Of a stretch of 64,000 bases of DNA, positions 7,946 through 16,006 are shown piece after piece (position 1 is the stretch's first letter; each line of letters begins with the position of its first letter). The notes beneath the pieces were generated by a model, which did not search any database, had not been told where the DNA came from, and saw only the letters and a list, made by a program, of their open reading frames with translations. Location of the stretch: contig NZ_JACHLR010000002.1 of the NCBI RefSeq assembly GCF_014204535.1, forward strand, positions 62,001 to 126,000, in the 5' to 3' direction. Position numbers and translations under genes: made by a program. The DNA comes from Novosphingobium chloroacetimidivorans. Lineage in GTDB: Bacteria > Pseudomonadota > Alphaproteobacteria > Sphingomonadales > Sphingomonadaceae.

Positions 7946-10402
7946 ATGCCCCCACGCGACCCCCCGCGCGCCAGCGCACGCGACCGACGCTCGATCAGCT
8001 ACGATCAGTTCACCCAGCCCGCACCCAGGCAGTGGCCGCGCCTGATGCTGTACTTCGGCGTGCCGCTTGCCCTTGCCGGAGCGCTGGCGGGCGCGGCCTA
8101 TGTCAAGCTGCACGGGCGCGGGCCCGAGGCGCTGGACACCACGCCGCCGGCCGCGCTCGCCAAAGCGGGCGGGCCGGTTCAGAACGAGACCTACCAGTGG
8201 AAGCGGGTGGCGATCGGCGGCGGCGGCTTCATCGCCGATGTGTCCATCGACGCAAGCGGCAAGACCATGGTTGCGCGCACGGACGTCTATGGCGCCTACA
8301 TCTGGAGCGACAAGGACAACCGCTGGCACCAGCTGGTCACGGCCACGGCGATGCCGCAGGACTTGCGCACCCAGAGCGGGGCCGCGCAAGGCGTCTACGA
8401 GATCACGGTCGCGCCCTCCGATCCGAACCGCATCTACATGGCGACGAAGTACACGGTCTATCGCTCGGACGACCGTGGCCGGACCTTCACCGCCCCGCAG
8501 AGCGGGCCGTTCCCGACGTGGTGGGATGCCAATAGCGAGTGGCGCTTCGCCGGGCCGCACATCGCGGTGGACCCCACGAACCCGGACCTGGTTCTGCTTG
8601 GCACGCCCGGGCAGGGCGTCCTGCGATCGAGTGACGGTGGCCGCAACTGGCAGCGTGTCGCCAGCGTGCCGGCGGGCAAGGATCGCGTGCCGCAGCAGGA
8701 AGGCGTGCAAGGTCCCGGTAGCCAGGTCTGGTTCGAGCCGGGCCGCGATGGCAAGCCGACAGGCCGCGTCCTCGCGTTCGCGCCCGGCACCGGCATGTTC
8801 GTTTCGGCAGATCGCGGCGGCAGCTTCCGCCCGCTCGGTGCCAGCGGCGCACAGCCGACAACGCTGAACCGCGGCGCCTTTGCGCGAAACGGGGATTTCT
8901 TCGCCGTCGATCTCGATGGCAAGACCGTCTGGACCTATCGCGAGGGCCGCTGGCACGATCTGGTGCAGGAGGGCAAGCTGAGCGCCATGACCTACCAGTC
9001 GCTCGCCACCGATCCGCGTAGCGACCGGGTGCTGGTGCTCGATCAGGGCGGCAACGGCTTCCTCAGCCCCGACGGCGGCAGGACCTGGTCCAACGTGACC
9101 CATTCGGCCCGCGTGGGCGAGGGCGACCCGCCATGGCTGAAGGTTGCCGACATCCCTTACTTCGCCACCGGCTCGATCCAGTTCGATCCGGCCAGGCCCG
9201 ACCGCATCTGGGCCGCGCATGGCGTGGGCGTGTTCCATGCCGACCTCTCCGGCGGCGACACCCACCTGGCCTGGGTCAGCCAGGCGCGCGGGATCGAGGA
9301 ACTGGTGGCCAACGACGTGGTCCAGCCGCCGGGCCATGCGCCGCTCTTCGCGGCCTGGGACTTCGGCATCCACATCAAGCACGACCTCAACGCGTTCTCG
9401 ACCCGCTTCGCGCCCGATCGCGGCTTCATCGCCGTGCAGCAGGTCGACTGGACGCCGGCAAAGGCAGGCTTCCTGGTGACCAATGCCAGCGACACGCGGC
9501 CCTGCTGCGCCGAGGACGGCAATGCGGTCATGGCCGGATACAGCACCGATGGCGGCAGCACCTGGACCAAGTTTCCGACGCTGCCGACGCCGCCGGGCAC
9601 CAGGGGCGACGATCCCTGGCGCATGGCGTTCGGCACCATCGCGGTTTCCTCCGGCGATCCCGACAACATCGTGTGGGAACCGGCCCAGAACCGCGCGCCG
9701 TTCTTCACCAAGGATCGCGGCCAGACGTGGGAGCAGGTCGTGCTGCCGGGCGCGGTGGGCGATGCCTACGGTTCGTTCCAGAACAACTGGTACCAGCGCA
9801 AGACGCTGACCGCCGACAAGACCACCGGCGGCGTGTTCTATCTCTATCACAGCGGCGAGGCGCCCAACGCGGGACTGGCGGGCCTGTGGCGCACGGCGGA
9901 CGGAGGCGCGGGATGGGAGCGGGTGTTCGCGGGCGAGATCGACCGCGACAGCTCCATCGCCGCCAAGCTGCGCTCTGTGCCCGGCAAGGCGGGACACTTG
10001 TTCTTCACGTCCGGGATCGTCCATCAGGCGGCGCCGCTGAAGCGCAGCACCGATGGCGGCCGGACCTGGGCGTCGGTCGGCACCGTGACCCACGTCGACG
10101 ATGTGGCGTTCGGCAAGGCCGCACGCGGCGCGAACTACCCTGCGATCTACATCTCGGGCCGGGTCGGCGGCGTCTACGGTATCTGGCGGTCGACGGACGA
10201 TGCCGCCAGCTGGCAGAAGCTGGTCGATTTCCCGATGGGCACGCTCGACCAGGTCAGTGTGATCGGCGCCGATCCCGACGTCTTCGGCCGCGTCTACCTG
10301 GGCTACTTGGGCTCAGGCTGGATCTGGGGCGAGCCGGCGCCGTGCCGCGCCGCGCCGCTTGCGACCTTCGCGACATCGCAGTGCAGCACGCTGGGGCAGT
10401 AG
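7946..10402 (+). CDS. Membrane-anchored GH74-like BNR-repeat beta-propeller protein
   Basis: 818-residue protein with a 35-residue cytoplasmic tail, one transmembrane segment (about 36-58) and a large periplasmic domain. The domain opens with YQWKRVAIGGGGFIADVSID and ARTDVYGAYIW, matching the start of GH74 xyloglucanase-type propellers, including the aspartate that acts as a catalytic residue there. A second candidate is the aspartate of AAWDFGIHIKHDL. Asp-box repeats occur throughout (SDGGRNW, PDGGRTW, TDGGSTW, TDGGRTW). ATG at 7946 follows GAGG. A hydrolase anchored in the inner membrane next to polysaccharide export genes could trim or edit the polymer. Activity is unproven; it may be a non-catalytic propeller. 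Confidence 0.8.
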   Translation: MPPRDPPRASARDRRSISYDQFTQPAPRQWPRLMLYFGVPLALAGALAGAAYVKLHGRGPEALDTTPPAALAKAGGPVQNETYQWKRVAIGGGGFIADVSIDASGKTMVARTDVYGAYIWSDKDNRWHQLVTATAMPQDLRTQSGAAQGVYEITVAPSDPNRIYMATKYTVYRSDDRGRTFTAPQSGPFPTWWDANSEWRFAGPHIAVDPTNPDLVLLGTPGQGVLRSSDGGRNWQRVASVPAGKDRVPQQEGVQGPGSQVWFEPGRDGKPTGRVLAFAPGTGMFVSADRGGSFRPLGASGAQPTTLNRGAFARNGDFFAVDLDGKTVWTYREGRWHDLVQEGKLSAMTYQSLATDPRSDRVLVLDQGGNGFLSPDGGRTWSNVTHSARVGEGDPPWLKVADIPYFATGSIQFDPARPDRIWAAHGVGVFHADLSGGDTHLAWVSQARGIEELVANDVVQPPGHAPLFAAWDFGIHIKHDLNAFSTRFAPDRGFIAVQQVDWTPAKAGFLVTNASDTRPCCAEDGNAVMAGYSTDGGSTWTKFPTLPTPPGTRGDDPWRMAFGTIAVSSGDPDNIVWEPAQNRAPFFTKDRGQTWEQVVLPGAVGDAYGSFQNNWYQRKTLTADKTTGGVFYLYHSGEAPNAGLAGLWRTADGGAGWERVFAGEIDRDSSIAAKLRSVPGKAGHLFFTSGIVHQAAPLKRSTDGGRTWASVGTVTHVDDVAFGKAARGANYPAIYISGRVGGVYGIWRSTDDAASWQKLVDFPMGTLDQVSVIGADPDVFGRVYLGYLGSGWIWGEPAPCRAAPLATFATSQCSTLGQ

Positions 10403-10408
10403 CTTCGA

Positions 10409-10451
10409 GCCGGCATCGCTCCTCCGCTGCGAGTGGAGGAGCTATGCCGGC
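10409..10451. terminator. Bidirectional terminator-like hairpin between convergent genes
   Basis: Two 8-bp arms, GCCGGCAT and GCTCCTCC, are matched on the other side by GGAGGAGC and ATGCCGGC around a 9-base loop, with one mismatch between arm segments. It sits between the stop of the GH74-like gene (10402) and the stop of the acyltransferase-like gene, whose TAG lies inside the right arm. No T-tract is visible, so a simple intrinsic terminator is likely but not certain. Confidence 0.7.
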
Positions 10452-11290
10452 CTTCTTGTACGAAAGATCGGCGGCCGGTTGCGCAGCCAGCGGCTCATCG
10501 GCTTTTCTATGTACGTGTGGAACGGTATCGCGATCAGCACGCTGAGCGCGATCGAGCTCACCAATTCGAGCCAGGGCGCCTGCGGCCCGGCCAGCTTGCC
10601 GATGACCACGATAGAGCCCGCCACGAAGTACATGTGAGTCAGGTACATGGCATAGGACGCATCGCCCAGTATCAGGCCCACGCGCGAGACGGGGATGTGC
10701 TTCTCGACGCAAAGCCCCAGCGCGATCAGTGCCGCCGATGCAAGCGTGAACAGCGCGTCGGTCTTGGGCCCGAGCGGCTGCACCGGCGATACCGCGAAGG
10801 CGAGCGCGATCAGCACCACGGCCGCCGCGATCCACACCGGCGCCATGCGCAGGCTCGTCACCAGCGGAGAGCCGCGCAGGAACAATAGGCCAAGGCCCAT
10901 GCCGACGGTGAAAGTCAGCAGCAGTTCCTCGTAATAGTGCTCGGAATCGATCGTCGGCACCGGGCGGCCGTGTTTCTCCTGCTCGGCCCAGCGCTCTGCC
11001 AGTTTGCGATAGGTGGCGCGCACCTGCCACTCGGCCATGGCGCGCCAGGTCGCCTTGTCCCGCGCGGCGATCTCCTGCTGGGCAAGGCCGATCAGCAGGA
11101 CGATCGCGCCGATGCCGGCGATGCCGACGGCGATGTAGTAATTGCTTTCCCACACGGCGCGTAGCACCAATCCGTAGATCACCGTGCCCATGATCAGGAG
11201 CAGTACGAAGAAGCACAGGAGATTGACCACGCGCCCGAACGACCGCAACCGGTTGTGTTCGGGCCGGTCGATCAGTCCTTCGACGTTCAT
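10442..11290 (-). CDS. Acyltransferase-3-related membrane protein lacking the catalytic N-terminal half
   Basis: 282 residues with about seven hydrophobic segments. The C-terminal half (about residues 115-275) matches acyltransferase-3 proteins: the mid-protein helix LLLTFTVGMGLGLLFLRG, the hallmark ILGDASYAMYLTHMYF (about 206-221) and EKPMSRWLR near the end. The N-terminal 100 residues have two helices and a charged segment (QEIAARDKATWRAMAEW) and show no catalytic His/Arg block such as the one visible in the acyltransferase at the left window edge. It may be a degenerate or repurposed paralogue. It is convergent with the GH74-like gene and divergent from the epimerase gene. Confidence 0.7.
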   Translation of the reverse strand: MNVEGLIDRPEHNRLRSFGRVVNLLCFFVLLLIMGTVIYGLVLRAVWESNYYIAVGIAGIGAIVLLIGLAQQEIAARDKATWRAMAEWQVRATYRKLAERWAEQEKHGRPVPTIDSEHYYEELLLTFTVGMGLGLLFLRGSPLVTSLRMAPVWIAAAVVLIALAFAVSPVQPLGPKTDALFTLASAALIALGLCVEKHIPVSRVGLILGDASYAMYLTHMYFVAGSIVVIGKLAGPQAPWLELVSSIALSVLIAIPFHTYIEKPMSRWLRNRPPIFRTRRPA

Positions 11291-11474
11291 CGCGGTACCA
11301 TGCCAAGCAATGCTCCGTGCGGCAAGTGGTTGTCCTTAGCAGGTGCAGCGAAGCGGCTCGGGGGCTGCTGTAAATGCCACCGAACTCGCATCGATTGCCG
11401 TCAGGGCGCGCTTGTCCGCCTGCCCCGCTCCGCCTATGCGCTGCGGCGTGGACCAGGGGCGGTTCGGAGGGCAC

Positions 11475-12488
11475 ATGGCGACGCGTTTTCCCGCAGTTCT
11501 GGTAACCGGAGCCGCCGGCTTCATCGGCGCGGCGCTGTCCGACCGGCTGATGGCGCGCGGACAGCGCGTGATCGGGATCGACAACCTCAACGACTACTAC
11601 CCCGTGCAGCTCAAGCGTGATCGCCTGGCGCAACTGGACGAGCGCTTCGGGGACAAGTTCACCTTCCTGGAACTCGATTTCGCCGACAACGCGGCACTCT
11701 ATCGGGCGCTGGCCGGGTATGAGTTCGACGCGATCGTTCATTTGGGCGCGCAAGCCGGCGTGCGCTACTCGCTCGAAAACCCACATGCCTACGTGCGCTC
11801 GAACCTGGCGGGCCACGTCAACATGCTCGAACTGGGCCGGGCCCGCCAGACGCCGCACCTGGTCTATGCCAGCTCCAGCTCCGTCTATGGCGGAAACGAG
11901 AAGCTGCCTTTCGCCGTAGAAGACCGTACCGACCACCCCGTCTCGCTCTACGCCGCCACCAAGCGCGCCGACGAGCTGATGAGCGAGACCTACGCGCACT
12001 TGTTCCGCCTGCCGCAGACGGGCTTGCGCTTCTTCACCGTCTACGGACCCTGGGGCCGACCGGACATGGCGCTCTGGATGTTCACGGAGAAGGTGCTCGC
12101 GGGCAAGCCGATTTCGGTCTTCAACAACGGCCAAATGCAGCGGGACTTCACCTATATCGACGACATCGTCGCCGGCGTGATCGCCTGTCTCGACCGACCG
12201 CCCGCCGACGATGGCCTGGTGAAGCCGGGCGGCAGCACCAAGCCGCATGCGGTGTACAACATCGGCAACAATCGCTCGGAAAAGCTGATGCGGATGATCG
12301 AGGTGCTGGAGCAGGCCTGCGGACGCAAGGCCGAGCTGCAGATGCTGCCGATGCAGCCGGGCGACGTGCCTGCGACTTACGCCGACATCAGCGCCATCTC
12401 TCGCGATACGGGCTATGCGCCGACGACGCCGATCGACGTGGGCGTACCGCGCTTCGTGGAGTGGTATCGGGCGTATACGGGAACTTGA
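11475..12488 (+). CDS. NAD-dependent epimerase, UDP-glucuronate 4-epimerase type
   Basis: 337-residue extended SDR. TGAAGFIGAALSDRL (residues 11-25) is the NAD-binding loop, SSSSVYGG (133-140) the substrate/catalytic serine region, and Y159/K163 in YAATK the catalytic pair. FFTVYGPWGRPDMALWMF and FNNGQMQRDFTYIDDIV are typical of the LpsL/CapI/WbnF group that converts UDP-glucuronate to UDP-galacturonate. The start at 11475 is supported by CGGAGGG just upstream. It supplies a uronic acid donor, consistent with an acidic exopolysaccharide made by the preceding locus. The exact substrate is inferred from family similarity. Confidence 0.87.
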   Translation: MATRFPAVLVTGAAGFIGAALSDRLMARGQRVIGIDNLNDYYPVQLKRDRLAQLDERFGDKFTFLELDFADNAALYRALAGYEFDAIVHLGAQAGVRYSLENPHAYVRSNLAGHVNMLELGRARQTPHLVYASSSSVYGGNEKLPFAVEDRTDHPVSLYAATKRADELMSETYAHLFRLPQTGLRFFTVYGPWGRPDMALWMFTEKVLAGKPISVFNNGQMQRDFTYIDDIVAGVIACLDRPPADDGLVKPGGSTKPHAVYNIGNNRSEKLMRMIEVLEQACGRKAELQMLPMQPGDVPATYADISAISRDTGYAPTTPIDVGVPRFVEWYRAYTGT

Positions 12489-12508
12489 ACGCCGGCAGCG
12501 AGGATGCC

Positions 12509-12632
12509 GTCGTTACGGGCTCGACCCGGGGCCGATTGCGCCACGTTGCGAGCTTTCGTCAAATGTGGTGCACGCTCTTGCCTTGAGAGGGTGCCGTTTG
12601 CCGGAAGCGGTCCTGGGTCGAGCCCGAGACAA
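12509..12632. repeat. Palindromic intergenic repeat, family C (degenerate copy)
   Basis: An inverted-repeat element of about 124 bp whose ends read GTCGTTACGGGCTCGACCC and, on the other side, GGGTCGAGCCCGAGACAAC. Its ends and the internal CCGGTT-like blocks resemble the better conserved copies at 36864-36975 and 46260-46369. It lies directly after the epimerase stop and could also fold as a terminator. Confidence 0.7.
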
Positions 12633-12645
12633 CGTGTCCGCCCCT

Positions 12646-12789
12646 GGATCCTCCCCTGCAAGGGGAGGAGGACCGCCAGCGTAGCTGGTGGTGGAGGGGT
12701 ATAACCCTCTCGTCCGAGCACTCCGCCAGCGGTGACACCCCTCCGTCACGCACTGCGTGCGCGCCACCTCCCCTTGCAGGGGAGGATCT
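12646..12789. repeat. Head-to-head REPIN-like repeat pair, family A (copy 1)
   Basis: A composite palindrome of about 144 bp. Each end carries GATCCTCCCC followed by its hairpin partner and a second small stem leading to GGTGGAGGGG; the two halves face each other across about 40 bases. The outer arms GATCCTCCCCTGCAAGGGG match in inverted orientation. Copies 2 and 3 lie at 34238-34378 and 39432-39579. It fills most of the gap between the epimerase and thymidine kinase genes; no gene is seen here. Confidence 0.9.
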
Positions 12790-12798
12790 CACCGAGTC

Positions 12799-13383
12799 TC
12801 ACGTCCAGCCGTGCATCGCCTCGCAGAAGTGTCGCCGGCATAGCGGAACATAGCGTTCGTTGCCGCCGATCAGCGTCTGCGCGCCATCGTGGATTGGCTC
12901 TCCCGAGCCATCGACGCGCAGGTTCATCGTCGCTTTGCGCCCGCAGTGGCACACAGCCTTGAGCTCGACCAGCTTGTCCGCCACGCCCAGTAGTGCCCCG
13001 GAGCCGGAGAACAGATCACCGCGAAAGTCGGTGCGCAGGCCAAAGCAGAGCACCGGGATGCCAGCGAAGTCGGCCAGGCGCGCACACTGCCACACTTGAC
13101 TGGGCGTGAGAAACTGCGCCTCGTCGATCAGCACGCAGGAGAGCGGCGTTGCCGCATGGCAGGCACACACCGCTTCCCACAGATCGGTCGCGGTATCGAA
13201 GCGGCGGGCATCGGCGCCGAGGCCGATGCGGCTCTCGATCGCATGGTGTTCGCCCCGCCCATCCAGCGCGGCGGTCCACAGCATCGTCGCCATGCCGCGC
13301 TCGCGATAGTTGAAGTCGGCCTGCAGCAGGGTTGTCGATTTCCCCGCGTTCATGCTGGCATAGTAGAAGTACAGCTTGGCCAT
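12799..13383 (-). CDS. tdk: Thymidine kinase (type II)
   Basis: 194-residue cytosolic kinase phosphorylating thymidine with ATP in the salvage pathway. The P-loop is ASMNAGKST (residues 9-17), the Walker-B-like segment is VLIDEAQFL, and the zinc-binding cysteines of the lid domain appear as CHCG and CRRHFC near the C-terminus. Length is normal for the family. ATG at 13383 is chosen because upstream in-frame sequence overlaps the galE stop region. It lies 11 bases after galE in the same direction, so co-transcription is likely. Confidence 0.95.
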   Translation of the reverse strand: MAKLYFYYASMNAGKSTTLLQADFNYRERGMATMLWTAALDGRGEHHAIESRIGLGADARRFDTATDLWEAVCACHAATPLSCVLIDEAQFLTPSQVWQCARLADFAGIPVLCFGLRTDFRGDLFSGSGALLGVADKLVELKAVCHCGRKATMNLRVDGSGEPIHDGAQTLIGGNERYVPLCRRHFCEAMHGWT

Positions 13384-13394
13384 CGCCGACGAAC

Positions 13395-14399
13395 TCAGCC
13401 TTCGCCGCGGATCTCGCCCAGCTTGCGCTCCCAGGCGAGGGCGTGGCCGACGATCACGTCGAGATCGGCGTACCTGGGGACCCAAGGCAACGTGCTCTTG
13501 ATACGGCTGTTGTCGCTGATGAGCGCGTCGGGGTCGCCGGCACGACGTCCCTGCAAGCGGCGGTCGATGGTGCGGTTGGTGACGCGGTCGACAGCGTCGA
13601 GCACTTCGAGCACCGAGAAGCCACGGCCATAGCCGCAGTTCATCGTCAGCGAGCGTGTAGGCTCGGCGACCAGCGCCTCGAGCGCCAGCACGTGCGCTTC
13701 GGCCAGGTCGGTCACGTGGATGTAGTCGCGCACACCGGTGCCATCGGGCGTGTCGAAGTCGGTGCCGAACACGCCCACGCTCTCGCGCTTGCCTAGCGCG
13801 GCTTCCACCGCGACCTTGATCAGGTGTGTCGCACCGGCGGTCGACTGCCCGGTGCGGGCCTGGGGATCGGCGCCCGCGACGTTGAAGTAGCGCAGCGCGC
13901 AGTAGTTCATCGGGTGTGCCCGCGCGGTGTCGGCCAGCATGAACTCGGTCATCAGCTTGGACATGCCGTAGGGGTTGATCGGCTGCTTGGGGCTGTCCTC
14001 GGTCACCGGCGAGACTTCGGGAATGCCGTAGGTCGCCGCCGTCGAGCTGAAGATGAAGTGTGGCACGCCGGCCTTGACCGCCGCCTCGATCAGGGCGCGG
14101 GTCTTGGCGGTGTTGTTGCCGTAGTACTTGAGCGGATTCTCGACCGATTCGGGCACCACCACCGATCCGGCGAAGTGCATGATCGCACCGATCTGCTGCT
14201 CCGCAAAGATGCGCGCAAGCAGGGCGGCGTCCTCGATATCGCCTTCGTAGAGCGTCACGCCCTCGGGCACGGCGAAGCGGAAGCCGGTGACCAGGTTGTC
14301 GATCACGCAGACCGGCCAGCCGCGGTCGACCAGCGCCAGCACCGCGTGGCTGCCGATATAGCCGGCACCGCCGGTCACGAGAACGGGTGGTCTTTGCAT
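13395..14399 (-). CDS. galE: UDP-glucose 4-epimerase
   Basis: 334-residue extended SDR interconverting UDP-glucose and UDP-galactose. It shows TGGAGYIGSH (residues 9-18), the conserved NNTAKT region (95-100), SST at 118-120, and the catalytic pair Y144/K148 in YGMSK. IKVAVEAALGKRESVGVFGTDFDTPDGTGVRDYIHVTDLA is classic GalE. The likely role is galactose metabolism and sugar-nucleotide supply for surface polysaccharides; the EPS locus lies 1-2 kb away. The gene precedes tdk. Confidence 0.96.
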   Translation of the reverse strand: MQRPPVLVTGGAGYIGSHAVLALVDRGWPVCVIDNLVTGFRFAVPEGVTLYEGDIEDAALLARIFAEQQIGAIMHFAGSVVVPESVENPLKYYGNNTAKTRALIEAAVKAGVPHFIFSSTAATYGIPEVSPVTEDSPKQPINPYGMSKLMTEFMLADTARAHPMNYCALRYFNVAGADPQARTGQSTAGATHLIKVAVEAALGKRESVGVFGTDFDTPDGTGVRDYIHVTDLAEAHVLALEALVAEPTRSLTMNCGYGRGFSVLEVLDAVDRVTNRTIDRRLQGRRAGDPDALISDNSRIKSTLPWVPRYADLDVIVGHALAWERKLGEIRGEG

Positions 14400-14521
14400 G
14401 CGTGTCGCCTGGCTAGCCCGGCGCCCCCTTGCGCCTGATCGCGCTTATGTTGCGCTGCGGTGCGGTTGGCAACAGGGAGGAGAGGCCGGCGCGGGCGGTT
14501 TGGGGCATCAACGAGGGCACC

Positions 14522-15307
14522 TCAGGCCGTCAGCATCTTGACACCGGAGAATGCGAGCATCGCCGCCAGCGCCACCCGGACCCAGGTCTCGCCGATCTTG
14601 CCGGCGGCAAAGGAGCCGGCGATCACGCCGGGGATGGAGCCGATCAGCAGCATGCCCAGCAGTTCCCAGTTCACGTTGCCCAGCCACGAATGCCCGATCG
14701 CGGCGATCAGCGCGAGCGGGATGGCATGCACGATGTCTGTGCCGACGAGCGACTTGGCGTTGAGCCGCAGCGGATAGAGGAACATCAGCACCACCGCCAC
14801 CAGCGCTCCGGCGCCAATCGAGGTCAGCGTGACCAGGCAGCCGACCACCGCGCCGGCGGCGATCGTCACGGCAAGCTGGGTCATGCCCAGCCGCTCGCCC
14901 AGCAAGGCACGTATGCGCGCGACCGGCGCGTGGATGATGTGCTTGATCGGCACCAGCACGGCGGTGACTACCAGCATCGCGCCCAGCAGCTTCATCAGCA
15001 GGTCGGAGTTGAGCTTCCCGCCCTCGGCAAAGCCCAGGTAGAGCAAGGTCAGGATCGCGGCGGGCACGCTGCCCATCGCCAGGCGGCCGATCACGGTCCA
15101 GTCTGGCGAGCCGAAGCGGCGGTGCACCACGCCGCCGACGATCTTGGTGAAGGTCGCGAACCACAAGTCGGTGCCGACTGCGAGCGAAGGCGAGAAGCCG
15201 AAGCCGAGGACCAGTATCGGCGCCATCAGCGATCCGCCGCCGACGCCGGTCATGCCGACCAGGAAACCGACCAGGGCCCCTGCAAGCGAGTAGTAGAGCT
15301 CGGTCAT
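14522..15307 (-). CDS. TauE/SafE family sulfite exporter-type permease
   Basis: 261-residue inner-membrane protein of about eight helices in two homologous halves. GALVGFLVGMTGVGGGSLMAPIL at the N-terminus is the family signature (TGVGGG), partly repeated in the second half as LTSIGAGALVAVVLMFLYPLRLNAKSLVGTDIVHA. ATG at 15307 starts directly at the first helix; the longer upstream frame is not hydrophobic. These permeases move small sulfur- or carbon-containing anions (sulfite, sulfoacetate and others); the substrate cannot be told. No sulfur-metabolism gene is nearby. Confidence 0.9.
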   Translation of the reverse strand: MTELYYSLAGALVGFLVGMTGVGGGSLMAPILVLGFGFSPSLAVGTDLWFATFTKIVGGVVHRRFGSPDWTVIGRLAMGSVPAAILTLLYLGFAEGGKLNSDLLMKLLGAMLVVTAVLVPIKHIIHAPVARIRALLGERLGMTQLAVTIAAGAVVGCLVTLTSIGAGALVAVVLMFLYPLRLNAKSLVGTDIVHAIPLALIAAIGHSWLGNVNWELLGMLLIGSIPGVIAGSFAAGKIGETWVRVALAAMLAFSGVKMLTA

Positions 15308-15631
15308 AGGGGCCGGGCGGTCGCGTCTGTGCAGGCGGGAACAGTCATGGCGTTGGCGCGGGACCATGACGCCTGTGGCAGGCGAGGCAAGCGAATTCGG
15401 CTGGGGACGTGGCTTGGGCGGAGTTCTCGGGCGATATTAAGCCTCTCGTGATACCCGCGCCGGAGGGGGCCGTTACTCCTCCAGCAAACAGTGCCTTGCC
15501 CAAGAAGCGCGGGCTCCGCCTGCGCGGGGCCAACGGGTGGGGAGGGAGGTATTGGAGGCCGGATTGGAGGCGAGGCAGACAATGGCCAGAAGCGTCACCC
15601 CGGACAAGCTCAGGGTGACGAGCGACCAGCT
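15308..15631. other. 324-bp region without a recognisable gene
   Basis: The frames open here are short shadows with no family resemblance. The stretch contains CTCCTCCAGC-type GC-rich sequence and a small inverted repeat around 15595-15621 (TCACCCCGGACAAGC / CAGGGTGA), resembling a decayed palindromic element. It separates the permease gene from the PilZ-like ORF. Confidence 0.5.
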
Positions 15632-15877
15632 TCACGCATGCGCAAAGTGCGCGATGATCCTCTCGTCCAGCGGCTCCCGGAACTTGGCACGCACGCGGCC
15701 GCCGCTGTGCTCGGCCGTAACCGGCAGCGGGCCGATGGCGCCGATCCACAGATCCAGCAGGCCTTCGATCCGGTTGGCACCTGTCCGTGCCTCCAGCTGG
15801 CACTCCAGCCCATCGAGAGCCGATATGGTGACGGGCGTGCGCTCAAGCACACCGATGCATTCGCCGTAAATCGCCAT
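15632..15877 (-). CDS. Small PilZ-domain-like protein
   Basis: 81-residue ORF. The C-terminal part, LLDLWIGAIGPLPVTAEHSGGRVRAKFREPLDERIIAHF, follows the end of sphingomonad PilZ domains (beta strands, then V.V.F..PL...I..HF). The usual N-terminal RXXXR c-di-GMP-binding motif is absent and the strand carrying D/NXSXXG is altered to DLWIGAIG. ATG at 15877 is followed by no better start, and a stop lies six codons upstream. It may be a degenerate PilZ protein that cannot bind c-di-GMP, or a chance ORF. It lies upstream of a conserved permease gene with no operon link. Confidence 0.45.
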   Translation of the reverse strand: MAIYGECIGVLERTPVTISALDGLECQLEARTGANRIEGLLDLWIGAIGPLPVTAEHSGGRVRAKFREPLDERIIAHFAHA

Positions 15878-16006
15878 CAGATCACTTCGGCCCCTTCAAG
15901 GGGCTGCTCCCAACTTCATCACAATGCCGCGGGCCCGATCGGACCCGGCGAGCAACGTAGCTATGAACGTCGTGTGTGGCGGGAGAGTTTCAGTTCAGAG
16001 CGAATT

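Noticed and set aside
7340..10093. A 917-codon open frame on the minus strand across the GumM-like and GH74-like genes.
   Set aside because: Composition is His/Arg/Gly-rich without any domain, and both plus-strand proteins have clear motifs.
12646..12789. CRISPR array reading of the GC-rich repeat clusters.
   Set aside because: The repeats are single inverted pairs, not a series of direct repeats with unique spacers, and no cas gene is in the window.
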